Assembly: GCA_947071365.1 (NCBI GenBank) | Contig: CAMTFT010000143.1 | Coordinates: forward strand, 1 to 5,652 | Reading direction: 5' to 3' | Source: an uncultured bacterium | Lineage (GTDB): Bacteria; Bacillota; Clostridia; Lachnospirales; Lachnospiraceae | Length of the DNA: 5,652 nucleotides | In this document: positions 5,609 through 5,652 of the stretch, piece after piece | Position numbering within the stretch: position 1 is the first letter of the stretch | How the letters are laid out: each line of letters opens with the position of its first letter | The notes under the pieces: model-generated | Seen by the model: only the letters and a program-made list of their open reading frames with translations | Database searches by the model: none | Told to the model about the DNA's origin: nothing | Made by a program: the position numbers and the translations under genes

Positions 5609-5652
5609 CTGTCTCTTATACACATCTGACGCTGCCGACGACTTAATAGGTG
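5609..5652 (-). other. Inverted copy of the Nextera Read 1 adapter and i5 index, not genomic
   Basis: Bases 5609-5652 are the exact reverse complement of 2-45: mosaic end and Read 1 adapter (5609-5641), index CTTAATAG (5642-5649), then GTG from the P5 primer. Genomic DNA ends at 5608. Read in the minus direction it adds the false N-terminal peptide MYKRQ to the rho frame. Confidence 0.98.

Noticed and set aside
5591..5623. Eleven-residue N-terminal extension of Rho
   Set aside because: It begins in the adapter; the ATG at 5590 with GAGGTG ahead is the natural start.
1..5652. Transposon or IS-like element bounded by 44-base inverted repeats
   Set aside because: The repeats are Nextera adapter plus index sequence; no transposase is present and the genes inside are housekeeping genes.

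Overview
The window is a complete short-read contig of about 5.56 kb of genomic DNA (46-5608), capped at both ends by inverted copies of an Illumina Nextera/Tn5 library adapter. All five genes lie on the minus strand, so the order of transcription runs from right to left: rho (5590-3914), rpmE (3728-3522), a DUF1385/YqhQ-like membrane protein gene (3454-2330), prmC (2333-1254) and prfA (1122-49). The gene order, about half G+C, strong GGAGG/GAGGTG ribosome-binding sites and sigma-A style promoter point to a Firmicute of class Clostridia, most likely a Lachnospiraceae-type gut bacterium. That placement is inferred from protein character and synteny; no database was searched.

Right part (3914-5608): rho encodes a transcription termination factor with an intact motor. 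An unusual Arg/Ser/Glu/Thr-rich repeat domain lies between the N-terminal helical domain and the RNA-binding fold. The DNA upstream of rho is lost at the contig end, so its promoter is not visible.

Middle (3455-3913): a good extended -10 promoter begins right at the rho stop codon. It is followed by a leader of about 145 nt that can close into a multi-branched fold and probably regulates rpmE (ribosomal protein L31). A hairpin with a GCAA loop and U-tract follows rpmE and probably terminates or attenuates transcription into the downstream genes.

Left part (49-3454): the DUF1385 gene overlaps prmC by an ATGA junction. prmC encodes the methyltransferase that modifies the GGQ glutamine of class I release factors, and it is followed by prfA, which encodes one of those substrates (RF1). 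The PrmC protein is long for its family and carries a 22-codon in-frame tandem duplication right at its SAM-binding motif. The block therefore groups Rho (ending transcription) with RF1 and PrmC (ending translation), plus a ribosomal protein and a conserved membrane protein of unknown function. I saw no mobile element, CRISPR array, tRNA or rRNA. No wholly new system is evident. The points worth following up are the Rho repeat domain, the PrmC duplication and the rpmE leader.
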